Shown piece after piece: positions 44,612 through 52,569 of a stretch of 64,000 nt of DNA. The notes under the pieces are model-generated. The model made no database searches, was not told the DNA's origin, and worked only from the letters and a program-made list of their open reading frames with translations. Location: the NCBI RefSeq assembly GCF_028280385.1, contig NZ_JANQLX010000002.1:185726-249725 (forward strand), written 5' to 3'. The stretch comes from Allomuricauda sp. GTDB taxonomy: Bacteria; Bacteroidota; Bacteroidia; Flavobacteriales; Flavobacteriaceae. Numbering within the stretch: position 1 is the stretch's first letter; the number at the start of each line of letters is the position of its first letter. Made by a program: the position numbers and the translations under genes.

Positions 44612-46074
44612 TGAAACTGAAGTACGTTCACACAATACATCATTATATGGGGACATTCTTTTTTGGAATGTTCCTAATCTGGTTTTTATCAGGGTTTGTA
44701 ATGATGTACAAAAGCTTTCCCTTTTTATCCGAAAATGACCGAATCTCAGGTCAGGAAGTTGTTAGGTACACAACTACTGGTTTACCACACCCTGTCTCGG
44801 TGTTTCCAGAGTATAGGCACCAAAGTAGTACTATGCTTAGGGTCAACAGTATTTTGGGAAAGCCTGTTTACCATCTGATAACAAAAGATGGGAAACTTGT
44901 TTCTCGGTATGCCCACACAAAGGATGTTGTTGAAATTGACGAATCTTCGGCATTACACATTGCCAAAAAGTTCACTGGTATTGATTCTAATGCCAAAATA
45001 ACTGTTCTGGATAAGGTAGACCAATGGATTCCCCGTCCCAAGTACCAAAAACACCTACCGGTTTTTAAAGTTTGTTTTGAAGACAAAGCAGGTACTTATG
45101 TCCATGTTTCTTCAAAAACGGGAGAAGTCATAAGCAACACATCACGCAGTGATAGGGTTTGGGCGTGGCTAGGAGCTATACCCCATTGGATTTATCTCAA
45201 GGAGATTCGAATGCACGCTACGTTTTGGAGCCAACTGTGTATTTGGTTATCCTTTTTTGGCTTGATTGTGGCATTGAGTGGGATTATTACAGGAATTGTC
45301 CGGTACAAGAAAAAACCAAAGGCGAAGTTTAAACGATTTAAGGACAAGTGGTACAATTTCCACTACTATACAGGTTTGGTCTTTGGTCTGTTCGTTTGTA
45401 CATGGGTCTTTAGTGGTTTTATGAGCATGTCCCCGTTCAACTGGTCTTATGACTTCACCCTATCTGACCAGGAAATATCTTTATGGGAAGGCAAGGTCAG
45501 TTCTTTGGGAAATATCTCAGACAAGGAATGGATAAATTTTCAGCAAACCATTCAAACAAACCACACAAAAGAAGCCCATTTTTCTACTTTCTCAGAGAAG
45601 TTGTTTTCAACACAATATGATACTCAGAAAACTAAATCTGTTTGTTTGAGTCATCTCAACTATCAACCAACCGAAACTAACCTATCTCAACAAATAAAAA
45701 ACCTAGATGAATCTGATTCGATAACTAGCATAGAATTGTTGGAAGCATATGATAATTACTACTATGATAGGCACAACATCAAAAAACTCCCTGTTTTTAA
45801 GGTCACCACCAATAATCAGATTGGCTATTATATTGATTCGTCAAACGGAAAAGTATTGCTGAGAAGCGATATTACCAACAAACTTGAACGTTGGCTGTAT
45901 CATGGCCTCCATACTTTGGATTTTCATTTTCTAACCAGTAACCGCCCCTTATGGGATATATTGATGATTGTCCTTTTATTAGGAGGTACGCTAGTATGTA
46001 TTACAGCTTTGGGTTTAGGAATAAAGTTTCTAAAAAGAAAAAGACGCAAATATCTGGTAAAGGTGAAACCCTAA
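44611..46074 (+). CDS. PepSY-associated membrane protein
   Basis: A 487-residue inner-membrane protein of the PepSY/PiuB type: an N-terminal helix with HTIHHYMGTFFFGMFLIWFLSG (split here by description), a periplasmic PepSY-like domain, helices at about 207-228 and 250-270 (HYYTGLVFGLFVCTWVFSG), a second periplasmic domain and a last helix (WDILMIVLLLGGTLVCITALGLGI). The His residues could bind heme or metal. Such proteins accompany TonB receptors and may reduce or release metal from chelates. Coupled to the receptor by a one-base overlap. Confidence 0.85.
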   Translation: MKLKYVHTIHHYMGTFFFGMFLIWFLSGFVMMYKSFPFLSENDRISGQEVVRYTTTGLPHPVSVFPEYRHQSSTMLRVNSILGKPVYHLITKDGKLVSRYAHTKDVVEIDESSALHIAKKFTGIDSNAKITVLDKVDQWIPRPKYQKHLPVFKVCFEDKAGTYVHVSSKTGEVISNTSRSDRVWAWLGAIPHWIYLKEIRMHATFWSQLCIWLSFFGLIVALSGIITGIVRYKKKPKAKFKRFKDKWYNFHYYTGLVFGLFVCTWVFSGFMSMSPFNWSYDFTLSDQEISLWEGKVSSLGNISDKEWINFQQTIQTNHTKEAHFSTFSEKLFSTQYDTQKTKSVCLSHLNYQPTETNLSQQIKNLDESDSITSIELLEAYDNYYYDRHNIKKLPVFKVTTNNQIGYYIDSSNGKVLLRSDITNKLERWLYHGLHTLDFHFLTSNRPLWDILMIVLLLGGTLVCITALGLGIKFLKRKRRKYLVKVKP

Positions 46075-46626
46075 AAAATAAGTTTATATTCAATTTTCCA
46101 CAAGGCACTTCTGTTCACAGTGCATTTTAAATTACCATCTTCGATTCCGGATGTTTTGTGTACATTTTAAAATATCACTAACTCTGAGTCAATAAAATGA
46201 ATTTCAGATAGTTATAGGGAAATCAGGTTTTAACTAATTGTACATTTTAATTTACCTCTTACACAACAGTTTTCTTTTTATCCAACGTAGCAACAGGGCC
46301 ATGAAACTTTGCCTAGAGGTCGGCTGCGCCGCATCTTTTCATTTGTACTCATAATTTGCCGTTATGTAAAATAGCCGCTTGGCCAACAGCACATTGCTTT
46401 CATAAAAAGTAAATGCCTTTGCATTTATTTTTATACGCAATTCTCAGCCACTTGGCCAGCGCCATTAAAAGCTCAGCTTTTCGTTTCTATTGAAGCCTTT
46501 GGTTTAATTGGAAATTTTGAGAAGAAAAATTTCATGGGCTTTTCGTCAGCTTGTCGCAAAAGCTAAAATTTTCTCTTTGAGCAAAATTCTTAGCACTTGC
46601 TCGCATACTATTTCTATTTGACATAA
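46075..46626. other. Non-coding stretch with candidate transposon right end
   Basis: No gene. From 46121 to 46256 it holds three repeats that resemble the left-end repeats in inverted sense. The remainder (46270-46626) has several short palindromes, including TAAATGC-CTTT-GCATTTA (46410-46427) and AAAAGCT-C-AGCTTTT (46467-46482 region), and twice CTTGGCCA. No clear function is visible for this part. Confidence 0.5.
46121..46256 (-). repeat. Candidate transposon right-end repeats (three copies)
   Basis: Read on the minus strand the cores are GGTAATTTAAAATGCA (46136-46121), GTGATATTTTAAAATGTA (46178-46161) and GGTAAATTAAAATGTA (46256-46241). They match the left-end copies GTGAATAATTTAAAATGTA and TGATAATTTAAAATTGTA, in opposite orientation as expected for transposon ends. 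Spacings are 40 and 80 bases. No 5-base target duplication could be matched to the left side. Confidence 0.45.
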
Positions 46627-47142
46627 TTATTGAATGTGCTTCGCCATTTTTGGAATTATGTCTTCAATTGATCCTATTTCGGTACTTATAGAATAGTCTG
46701 TGGCTATACACTCAAAGATTGAATCGTGAAATGCCAATATAAAATGCCTCCAAATACTTAAGAATCTTTGCTTATCGTGATAAGGATGAACAGAATTCAT
46801 TCTTTCCAATTTTCTAATCCAAGACGAATTCATCACTTCAAAACATGCGTAAGGTGTCAATCCTGTATTGGCCAAAGGGTGTCCTTCAAATGCTTCGTCA
46901 TTTGGAGGACCGAAATATTTAGCATAACATCTTTCAAATACAACAATAGCAACAGGTTCAATAGAGCTTTCATCCATTACTTTAACGGTAGTTCCATCCC
47001 AATCACTAGGCGTATTTTGAAGATAATAAGCAATAGCAACTTTATGTTCTGAAGCTAAAATTGTTGGAATCGGTGCACCAATGGAAGACTGAGGAAAATC
47101 CTTCAGCTCAATGACTTTGTCTTTATTGTCAACTTCATACAT
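46627..47142 (-). CDS. Hypothetical protein
   Basis: A 171-residue protein if the ATG at 47142 is used; the frame is open to 47253, but that extension overlaps a hairpin cluster and is not protein-like. Aromatic and His-rich segments (ACFEVMNSSWIRKLERMNSVHP, FLSIWRHFILAFHDSIFECIA, each described in part) and GTTVKVMDESS suggest a folded enzyme or sensor. I do not recognise the family. Isolated minus-strand gene between the repeat region and the restriction system. Confidence 0.6.
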   Translation of the reverse strand: MYEVDNKDKVIELKDFPQSSIGAPIPTILASEHKVAIAYYLQNTPSDWDGTTVKVMDESSIEPVAIVVFERCYAKYFGPPNDEAFEGHPLANTGLTPYACFEVMNSSWIRKLERMNSVHPYHDKQRFLSIWRHFILAFHDSIFECIATDYSISTEIGSIEDIIPKMAKHIQ

Positions 47143-47442
47143 AGTTTCTATTTCTATTCTTTTGCCTTGATGCAAAAGAAACAAAAAATCAAGAAGAAAA
47201 TATGCTTCCACGCTCCCTTTGTGTCTTATAGCTTCGCTATTTGGGCGTTTCACGCCCTAACACAAAGCCGAGGGCAATCGCTCTTTGTGTTAACCACAAA
47301 TTCACTCCCCTACTCGCCCGCATTTTCTTCAATCCCCACGACCAAGGAAATTTGAACAATTTTCAAAACAATATTTCCGTTTTTGAAAACAAATTATTAA
47401 AATTGCTGTGTATAGTTGTGTAATGTTGATTAACCTTTTGAT
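47143..47442. other. Non-coding with a hairpin cluster
   Basis: Three perfect inverted repeats in a row: ATAGC-TTC-GCTAT (47228-47240), GGGCGT-TTC-ACGCCC (47243-47257) and AACACAAAG...CTTTGTGTT (47259-47291, 15-base loop). No T tract follows. It may be a repeated intergenic element. The remainder up to the methyltransferase start is AT-rich and probably holds that gene's promoter. Confidence 0.5.
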
Positions 47443-48519
47443 TTGGAAAAATATTTAAGAATTGGCGAAGCTGCAGAAGCTTTGGGCATCAGTAAAGAAA
47501 CGCTGCGTAGATGGGACAAAGCAGGCAAATTTAATAGTGTTAGGCACCCAATTAATAATTACAGGGTGTATTCACAAAACCAAGTTGTCTCTTTTGTAAA
47601 TGAACAAAATGCTTCTATTGAGTATGCCATTCGTAATCAAGTTGATAAAAATGTTGCATTATCTCCTTATTTTGAAACAAATCTCGGAAAATTATATCAA
47701 AAGGATGCTATTGAATTTCTAAGAACACTAGATTCAAATTCTGTTGATTTGATTTTTGCAGATCCTCCATACAATATTAAAAAAGCAGAATGGGATACTT
47801 TTTCATCTCAAAAGGAATATGTGGATTGGAGTATGTTATGGATTACAGAAGCTAAAAGGGTTCTCAAAGATTCGGGTTCATTATACATTTGCGGATTTTC
47901 TGAAATATTAGCTGATTTGAAATGGGCTGCCTCCCCCCTATTTAAAGGTTGTAAATGGCTCATTTGGTTTTATAGGAATAAAGGCAATTTGGGAAAAGAT
48001 TGGGGACGTTCACATGAAAGCATTCTGCATTTCAGGAAGTCTAAAAATTATACCTTCAATATAGATGAAGTACGCATTCCATATAACGAACACACTCTGA
48101 AATACCCTCAACGTAAACAAGCTGATACTTCACATTTTGCTCATGGCAAAAAGAAAAACTACGAATGGACGCCTAATCCACTTGGAGCCAAGCCTAAAGA
48201 TGTCTTTGAAATACCTACCATTTCTAATGGTTCATGGGAACGAACAGCCCATAAAACACAAAAACCTGTTGAACTTTTACAAAAAGTAATACTATCATCT
48301 TCTAACCCCGGAGATATCGTTCTTGATCCTTTTGGGGGTTCGGGCACTACGTACGCGGTTGCAGAAGCTTATAACAGAAATTGGATTGGTACTGAACTGG
48401 AAAGCGAACATTGCGAAATGATAAAGGAAAGAATTTTAAATCAAGAGCACATTAATAGAATTAGTACAGCTAAGGATTCACAAAATTCCCAAAAAAGACG
48501 AGTCAAGTTAAGAGGCTAG
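47443..48519 (+). CDS. MerR-type HTH fused to a DNA methyltransferase
   Basis: A 358-residue protein starting at TTG (47443). Residues 1-55 are a MerR-like helix-turn-helix (YLRIGEAAEALGISKETLRRW, then YRVYSQNQV; shortened). From about 80 it is a beta-class N6/N4 methyltransferase: DPPY at 107-110 and FGGSG at 297-301. The HTH would let the enzyme bind its own promoter and repress it, a known principle in some type II systems. It converges on the restriction enzyme gene with a 12-base overlap. Modified base and site are not visible from sequence. Confidence 0.88.
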   Translation: MEKYLRIGEAAEALGISKETLRRWDKAGKFNSVRHPINNYRVYSQNQVVSFVNEQNASIEYAIRNQVDKNVALSPYFETNLGKLYQKDAIEFLRTLDSNSVDLIFADPPYNIKKAEWDTFSSQKEYVDWSMLWITEAKRVLKDSGSLYICGFSEILADLKWAASPLFKGCKWLIWFYRNKGNLGKDWGRSHESILHFRKSKNYTFNIDEVRIPYNEHTLKYPQRKQADTSHFAHGKKKNYEWTPNPLGAKPKDVFEIPTISNGSWERTAHKTQKPVELLQKVILSSSNPGDIVLDPFGGSGTTYAVAEAYNRNWIGTELESEHCEMIKERILNQEHINRISTAKDSQNSQKRRVKLRG

Positions 48520-49395
48520 AATATCCCAAACATCCGTGGTCAAAAGCTTTGCAAACGTGCTCATATGTTTATTAAATGGTGCTTTCAAGACATTAGGCGG
48601 AGGGTCTAAATAATATACCCCCTCCATTGGTTCCAAGAAATTTGTATAAACCATAAATTGCCCAGACACTAGTGTATAACTGATGTTATTAGATTCTTTC
48701 CTTTGAACATCATTAAGAAATATACCTATAAACTTTTGAGGATAACCTTGTATTTTTTCCAATAAAAGCTTGTCAGTAAACATTTTCCCCATTCTATCCT
48801 TGGAAGTTGTTTTAACAGAAATAACAACTTCTTTCTCATCAATTTTCTTTGTGCTAGATTTTACTTCATCATAGGGTGAGATTACCAAATCATTTTCACA
48901 TTTGTACATTTTAGTCTTTCCGTCTTCCGTTTCATATGGGACCTGCAATACTATCCTCTTATTGCTAATCCCTATTTCAGAAAATACACACCTCATTAAT
49001 TCTTCAAATCTATTACCCACATGCTTTCTAGCACTATTTGGGTGAATTAACAAATCAAACCCACACCCCAAGGCTTGTTGAGTAGTGTAAAAGACTGAAT
49101 TAATAAGATTTTCTTCTTCGTTGTTTATAACAGCTTCTTTTCCTTTAATCTTGCCAAGGATATAAACAACTTCATTAAATTTTTGCTCAAATTCTTTTGA
49201 ATCAAAAATGAAAAGGTTGTGATTTATGGGGCGTATAAACTTGTTGTGAGATTTGGAAAAATAAATTCTATAATTTCCTTTGGTTTTATAGTCTTTTTCA
49301 ACAGACTCAAAAACAAGGTTTATTGTCCTTACAGCTATCTCTTTAAACTCAATTAAATTCTTCTTTTCAAGAATTAAATCTTCTGATAAGGCCAT
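48508..49395 (-). CDS. Putative type II restriction endonuclease
   Basis: A 295-residue protein partnered with the methyltransferase. A PD-(D/E)XK-like site is visible: E131 (GNRFEEL), D169 (KCENDLVISPYDE) and K195 in VVISVKTTSKDR, where the usual acidic residue two before Lys is Ser. The rest is not clearly similar to an enzyme I know. Context strongly supports restriction: it overlaps the methyltransferase gene tail to tail and follows a small XRE gene by 10 bases. Confidence 0.65.
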   Translation of the reverse strand: MALSEDLILEKKNLIEFKEIAVRTINLVFESVEKDYKTKGNYRIYFSKSHNKFIRPINHNLFIFDSKEFEQKFNEVVYILGKIKGKEAVINNEEENLINSVFYTTQQALGCGFDLLIHPNSARKHVGNRFEELMRCVFSEIGISNKRIVLQVPYETEDGKTKMYKCENDLVISPYDEVKSSTKKIDEKEVVISVKTTSKDRMGKMFTDKLLLEKIQGYPQKFIGIFLNDVQRKESNNISYTLVSGQFMVYTNFLEPMEGVYYLDPPPNVLKAPFNKHMSTFAKLLTTDVWDILAS

Positions 49396-49405
49396 TTATG
49401 GAGCT

Positions 49406-49624
49406 TTATTTATTTACTAATTCTAATTCCTTGCAAACCTCTTTAAATACCTCACAGGGATCAACATCAATAGCCAGAGCAATAAGATATAATTCGGTTA
49501 CTCTGAGTTTTGTCCTTTTGTTATTAGACAATTCACTCAACCTAGTTTTACTTATTCCAGTCTTTCTAGCAACATCCGAGCGATTTACGGATTTCTTTGC
49601 AAGGTATAATCCTAATTCGGTCAT
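49406..49624 (-). CDS. XRE-family controller-like protein
   Basis: A 72-residue single HTH protein (VNRSDVARKTGISKTRLSELSN, shortened) like C-proteins of restriction-modification systems. It is upstream of the restriction enzyme gene on the same strand with a 10-base gap, the classical C-R arrangement. It probably delays restriction enzyme production until the methyltransferase has protected the DNA. Confidence 0.8.
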   Translation of the reverse strand: MTELGLYLAKKSVNRSDVARKTGISKTRLSELSNNKRTKLRVTELYLIALAIDVDPCEVFKEVCKELELVNK

Positions 49625-49760
49625 TTTATCTGATTATCAGTTCATAAAGTTAGTTTTTCAGAAATTTTTATAAGAAAATCTAAACTTGTTTAAATCATTT
49701 TGTCCGTTTTTAAGTATATTTATTCCGAAAATCAGAATATTTGATATTAATTTCTTGTTC

Positions 49761-50003
49761 ATGAATAAAGCAAATAATGAACTATGCAACGATGACCTCA
49801 CTCCCTTGCTCACTTATATCCAAGAATGTCATGAAGGTAAACTTCTCTTGTTAACTCAAGGCTTAGACAAAACTATTTTTATGCTACACTTTCTTACGGA
49901 AGATTCATTCACAGATTTTGAGAGACAAAATTGCTGTCATATTTTAATGGAACTCAAAGAGGCAGTTATGCAGATTTACTTAAATTTTGAAAAGGGTATT
50001 TAA
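49761..50003 (+). CDS. Hypothetical small protein (80 aa)
   Basis: I use the ATG at 49761; the frame is open from 49686, but the earlier part looks like promoter DNA. The protein is helical (DDLTPLLTYIQECHEG, HILMELKEAVMQIYLNFEKG) with four Cys, of which two are adjacent. No family recognised. It is divergent from the C-protein gene. A ~100-base direct repeat begins at its last codons. Confidence 0.5.
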   Translation: MNKANNELCNDDLTPLLTYIQECHEGKLLLLTQGLDKTIFMLHFLTEDSFTDFERQNCCHILMELKEAVMQIYLNFEKGI

Positions 50004-50092
50004 CCTAGCTTTCCATTCCACACACATTCCACTCCCCTGCTCTCCTTCTTCGCTTTTCAAGCTTCGAAGGATTCATTTACGGTTCGGCAAAA
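49990..50092 (+). repeat. ~100-bp direct repeat, copy 1
   Basis: From AAAAGGGTA to TACGGTTCGGCAAAA it matches 51458-51558 at roughly four of five positions, including a run CGAAGGATTC and the last 15 bases (TTTACGGTTCGGCAA) exactly. A hairpin CTTCG...CGAAG lies inside. A 16-base part (CCATTCCACACACATT, 50013-50028) recurs exactly at 52417-52432. Confidence 0.75.
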
Positions 50093-50382
50093 CAGTATTC
50101 CATTATTTTTTTTAAAGAAATTTTTAGGAGAAATTTTTTCAGGAAGTGTATTTCAGACTTTCGCTTTTACCAAAGCTCAAGTTATCCCGAAAAAAGTTCG
50201 GGACAGGCGCCACGCGGTACATTATAGTACATTTTGTATTTTAGGTTTAGCCGGTGGCTGAGGCTAAAATCGAGAAAGATGACGCGGTGGCGTTTTATTT
50301 GATTTTAAATGTATCTATAATCAGTCATTATGTTTAATTGCCGCGTGCATCGGTATCCAACTCCAGATTTTTGCAATCAATA
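50093..50382. other. Non-coding right boundary of the island
   Basis: It contains CCCGAA-aaaag-TTCGGG (about 50187-50203), an inverted repeat without a strong T tract, and a segment 50221-50260 (ATTATAGTACA ... TTTAGCC GGTGGCTGA GGCTAAA) that resembles 13851-13900. The TTTAGCC/GGCTAAA part forms a hairpin. No gene is seen. Confidence 0.4.
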
Positions 50383-51447
50383 CTAACCATCAATTGAGTG
50401 TATATTGACTCCTTGTTTCTTGCCTTTCAAAAGAATATTCCCAACAAACTTGGATTCGGGTCTAAATTCCTTACGCATAGCCATTAGCAGCTCCTCGGAA
50501 ATGAGCAGGGATTCATTTTGATTATTACATTCCGCCTGGATCCGTGCTGTTGTATTGATCACATCACCATGGTAGGCAAGTTCTCTCTTAACGTGTCCAA
50601 CTTCTACAGCTATTAATTTGCCCCCGTGTATTCCCGCCTTAAATGCGGGGTGAATTCCATATTTTTTCAAGTAGCTTTCTTTTTTTTCTTTTCTCAAATT
50701 TTCAAAAGCAAAAAATAGGTTTACACAATTATTGTTCTCCAAACCCTTTTCATAGGACCAATACACCACCGCTTCGTCACCTACATATTGATAAATCTGC
50801 GCATTGTACTGGGGAACCAACTCATTCAAATCAAAGAAACATTCCTGCAATAGTTCACTGTATTTGTAATGACCCAGGCTTTCTGCAATTGTCGTGGAAT
50901 CCTTTAAATCCAAAAACATGAAAACCACCCTTTCCTCCTTGGGAAACCGATACCTGCCAAAGAGCATTTTTAAGTACTTTCCCTTTCCGAATCGTTCAGT
51001 GGTGGAGCTAATAAAATAGAGGACGAAGGAACACAAAACAATGTAGTACATTATGGCCCAGAATTGCTTTTCCCGAACCCACCATCCGAAGTAAATATCA
51101 ATCCCAAGGTCCAGCATGTTGGAAGCCACAAAAGTTATCATGGAGATGATGAACACCGTGGATAAGAAATAGGATAAAACCCTTAAAAACTGCCTAATTC
51201 CAATCCCCAACCTTTTGGATACATATTTTTCAAAGAAAAAATCGACACAAGCATAAAAAACGCCCAAACCAATTCCAAGCAGTGCAAAAATTCCCAAAAT
51301 TTGGACAAAAGGAAGGGGTACTTCTGATATGTTGGGTTTTGGCATTTGGACACTATCAGCAAAACCATAATACCTGAAAATACTATAGCTGGACATCACC
51401 AGAATCCAATAGGGGATGTGTTTTCTGAGGTTGTTATGGAGATTCAT
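50383..51447 (-). CDS. Membrane-bound class III nucleotidyl cyclase
   Basis: A 354-residue protein with four membrane helices in the first ~150 residues (VQILGIFALLGIGLGVFYA, FLRVLSYFLSTVFIISMITFV and others) and a C-terminal class III cyclase domain: VVFMFLDLKDSTTIAESLG with the first metal Asp, IYQYVGDEAVVYW with the second, AGIHGGKLIAVEVG and HGDVINTTARIQ with the Asn and Arg of the transition state. It makes cAMP or cGMP; which one is not determined. The gene is flanked by direct repeats at 49990 and 51458. Confidence 0.88.
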   Translation of the reverse strand: MNLHNNLRKHIPYWILVMSSYSIFRYYGFADSVQMPKPNISEVPLPFVQILGIFALLGIGLGVFYACVDFFFEKYVSKRLGIGIRQFLRVLSYFLSTVFIISMITFVASNMLDLGIDIYFGWWVREKQFWAIMYYIVLCSFVLYFISSTTERFGKGKYLKMLFGRYRFPKEERVVFMFLDLKDSTTIAESLGHYKYSELLQECFFDLNELVPQYNAQIYQYVGDEAVVYWSYEKGLENNNCVNLFFAFENLRKEKKESYLKKYGIHPAFKAGIHGGKLIAVEVGHVKRELAYHGDVINTTARIQAECNNQNESLLISEELLMAMRKEFRPESKFVGNILLKGKKQGVNIHSIDG

Positions 51448-51457
51448 ATAAACAATA

Positions 51458-51558
51458 AAAAGGGTAATTAGTCCAGATTTCTATTCCATACACTTACCTC
51501 CCCAACTCTCCTACTTCGCTTTCTAAGCTACGAAGGATTCGTTTACGGTTCGGCAAAA
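51458..51558 (+). repeat. ~100-bp direct repeat, copy 2
   Basis: Second copy of the repeat described at 49990-50092, same orientation, lying between the cyclase start and the stop of the cold-shock gene. The two copies are 1.47 kb apart. Confidence 0.75.
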
Positions 51559-51580
51559 GTGAATAACCTAACAAAAAGAT

Positions 51581-52030
51581 TTATTCTTGCAGACTTACCC
51601 GAACTGCATTCATTCCTTTTTGGCCTTTTTCAAGTTCAAAAATCACCTTGTCGTTTTCATTAATTTCATCAATCAGTCCTGAAACATGCACAAAGTGTTT
51701 TTCTTGGGTTTCCGTATCCATAATAAAACCAAACCCTTTTGAGTGGTCAAAGAATGCCACTTTACCTTTTCTTTTAGGGTCAAATTCCTCTTCCACTTTT
51801 TGTGGGATGCCCAATACAATTTCAGAGGCATCAATCTCTTCATCCTCTGTTGGTTCAGGAGGAGTTGCTGTCAGATTCCCGAATTTATCAACATAGGCGA
51901 AGGGTATGCCCACATCGCTCTCTTTGGCTTCCGCCCTTCGGGCTTCTTTTTTCTTTTGTTTTTCTTCGCGTTTTTTTTGTCTTTTCTTTTCTTTCTCGCG
52001 TTTGCTAAAAGTTTGCTGTGATTTTGCCAT
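51581..52030 (-). CDS. Cold-shock-domain protein with basic N-terminal extension
   Basis: A 149-residue protein. Residues 1-37 are an almost pure Lys/Arg/Glu helix (KREKEKKRQKKREEKQKKK), 38-85 an acidic linker, and from about 88 a cold-shock domain (GKVAFFDHSKGFGFI, KHFVHVSGL) with both RNA-binding motifs. It probably acts as an RNA chaperone. It lies downstream of the small cold-shock gene on the same strand, but a terminator separates them. Confidence 0.88.
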   Translation of the reverse strand: MAKSQQTFSKREKEKKRQKKREEKQKKKEARRAEAKESDVGIPFAYVDKFGNLTATPPEPTEDEEIDASEIVLGIPQKVEEEFDPKRKGKVAFFDHSKGFGFIMDTETQEKHFVHVSGLIDEINENDKVIFELEKGQKGMNAVRVSLQE

Positions 52031-52087
52031 GTATAGGTTTATGCCCTTAAGGTAGTTGATTTATTTACCAACTGGGCATTCTTGAAA

Positions 52088-52120
52088 ATAAAAAAGCCCA
52101 TCTTATTCAGATGGGCCTAA
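52088..52120 (-). terminator. Rho-independent terminator
   Basis: On the minus strand GCCCATCT (52116-52109 as its pair) and AGATGGGC form a perfect 8-base stem with a 5-base loop, followed by a T run (52095-52091). It ends the small cold-shock gene at 52141. Confidence 0.85.
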
Positions 52121-52140
52121 AAGAATTAGATTGTATGAAT

Positions 52141-52332
52141 TTAGATGACCCTTACATTTACTGCATTCAATCCTTTTTTTCCTTGCTCTAAATCAAACTC
52201 AACTTGGTCACCTTCGCGAATTTCGTCGATTAATCCAGAAACATGTACAAAGTGCTCTTTGTCCGCACCTTCCTCGTTGATGAAACCAAAACCTTTGGTG
52301 TCGTTGAAGAACTTTACTGTTCCTTTACTCAT
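52141..52332 (-). CDS. Cold-shock protein (CspA family)
   Basis: A 63-residue single cold-shock domain: GTVKFFNDTKGFGFI (RNP1) and HFVHVSGL (RNP2), as in CspA. It binds single-stranded RNA/DNA. It is preceded by a ~236-base non-coding stretch that may include a 5' leader and holds a T-rich run and one copy of the 16-base repeat. Confidence 0.95.
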   Translation of the reverse strand: MSKGTVKFFNDTKGFGFINEEGADKEHFVHVSGLIDEIREGDQVEFDLEQGKKGLNAVNVRVI

Positions 52333-52569
52333 TGTGTGTATTTAAATATTAAGTTGCAAAGGTGGGGCTAATTATTGGATATTCAGTGATTTATTTCAAA
52401 TCTCTTAAAAAACTAACCATTCCACACACATTGCCTTTTTTTAATTTTTTTTTAGGACTTCGTTTTAAGCTTGGCCAACGTACCTTCTCCTAGACCTTCC
52501 GTTTTGTGAAGTACCCATGCCCGTGTTGCCTCTACCGGCAGGCTGGGGACCTAAAAACGTTACGGTAAA

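Noticed and set aside
13892..46265. Exact transposon termini with TGT...ACA and 5-bp duplication
   Set aside because: Several TGT and ACA positions were compared (13870, 13892, 13912; 46263, 46265, 46268, 46295), but none gave matching 5-base flanks.
46410..46427. TAAATGC-CTTT-GCATTTA as a third Zur box
   Set aside because: It shares AAATGC but lacks the AACT/AGTT inner part and the single-base centre, has a different spacing, and no promoter or zinc gene follows it.
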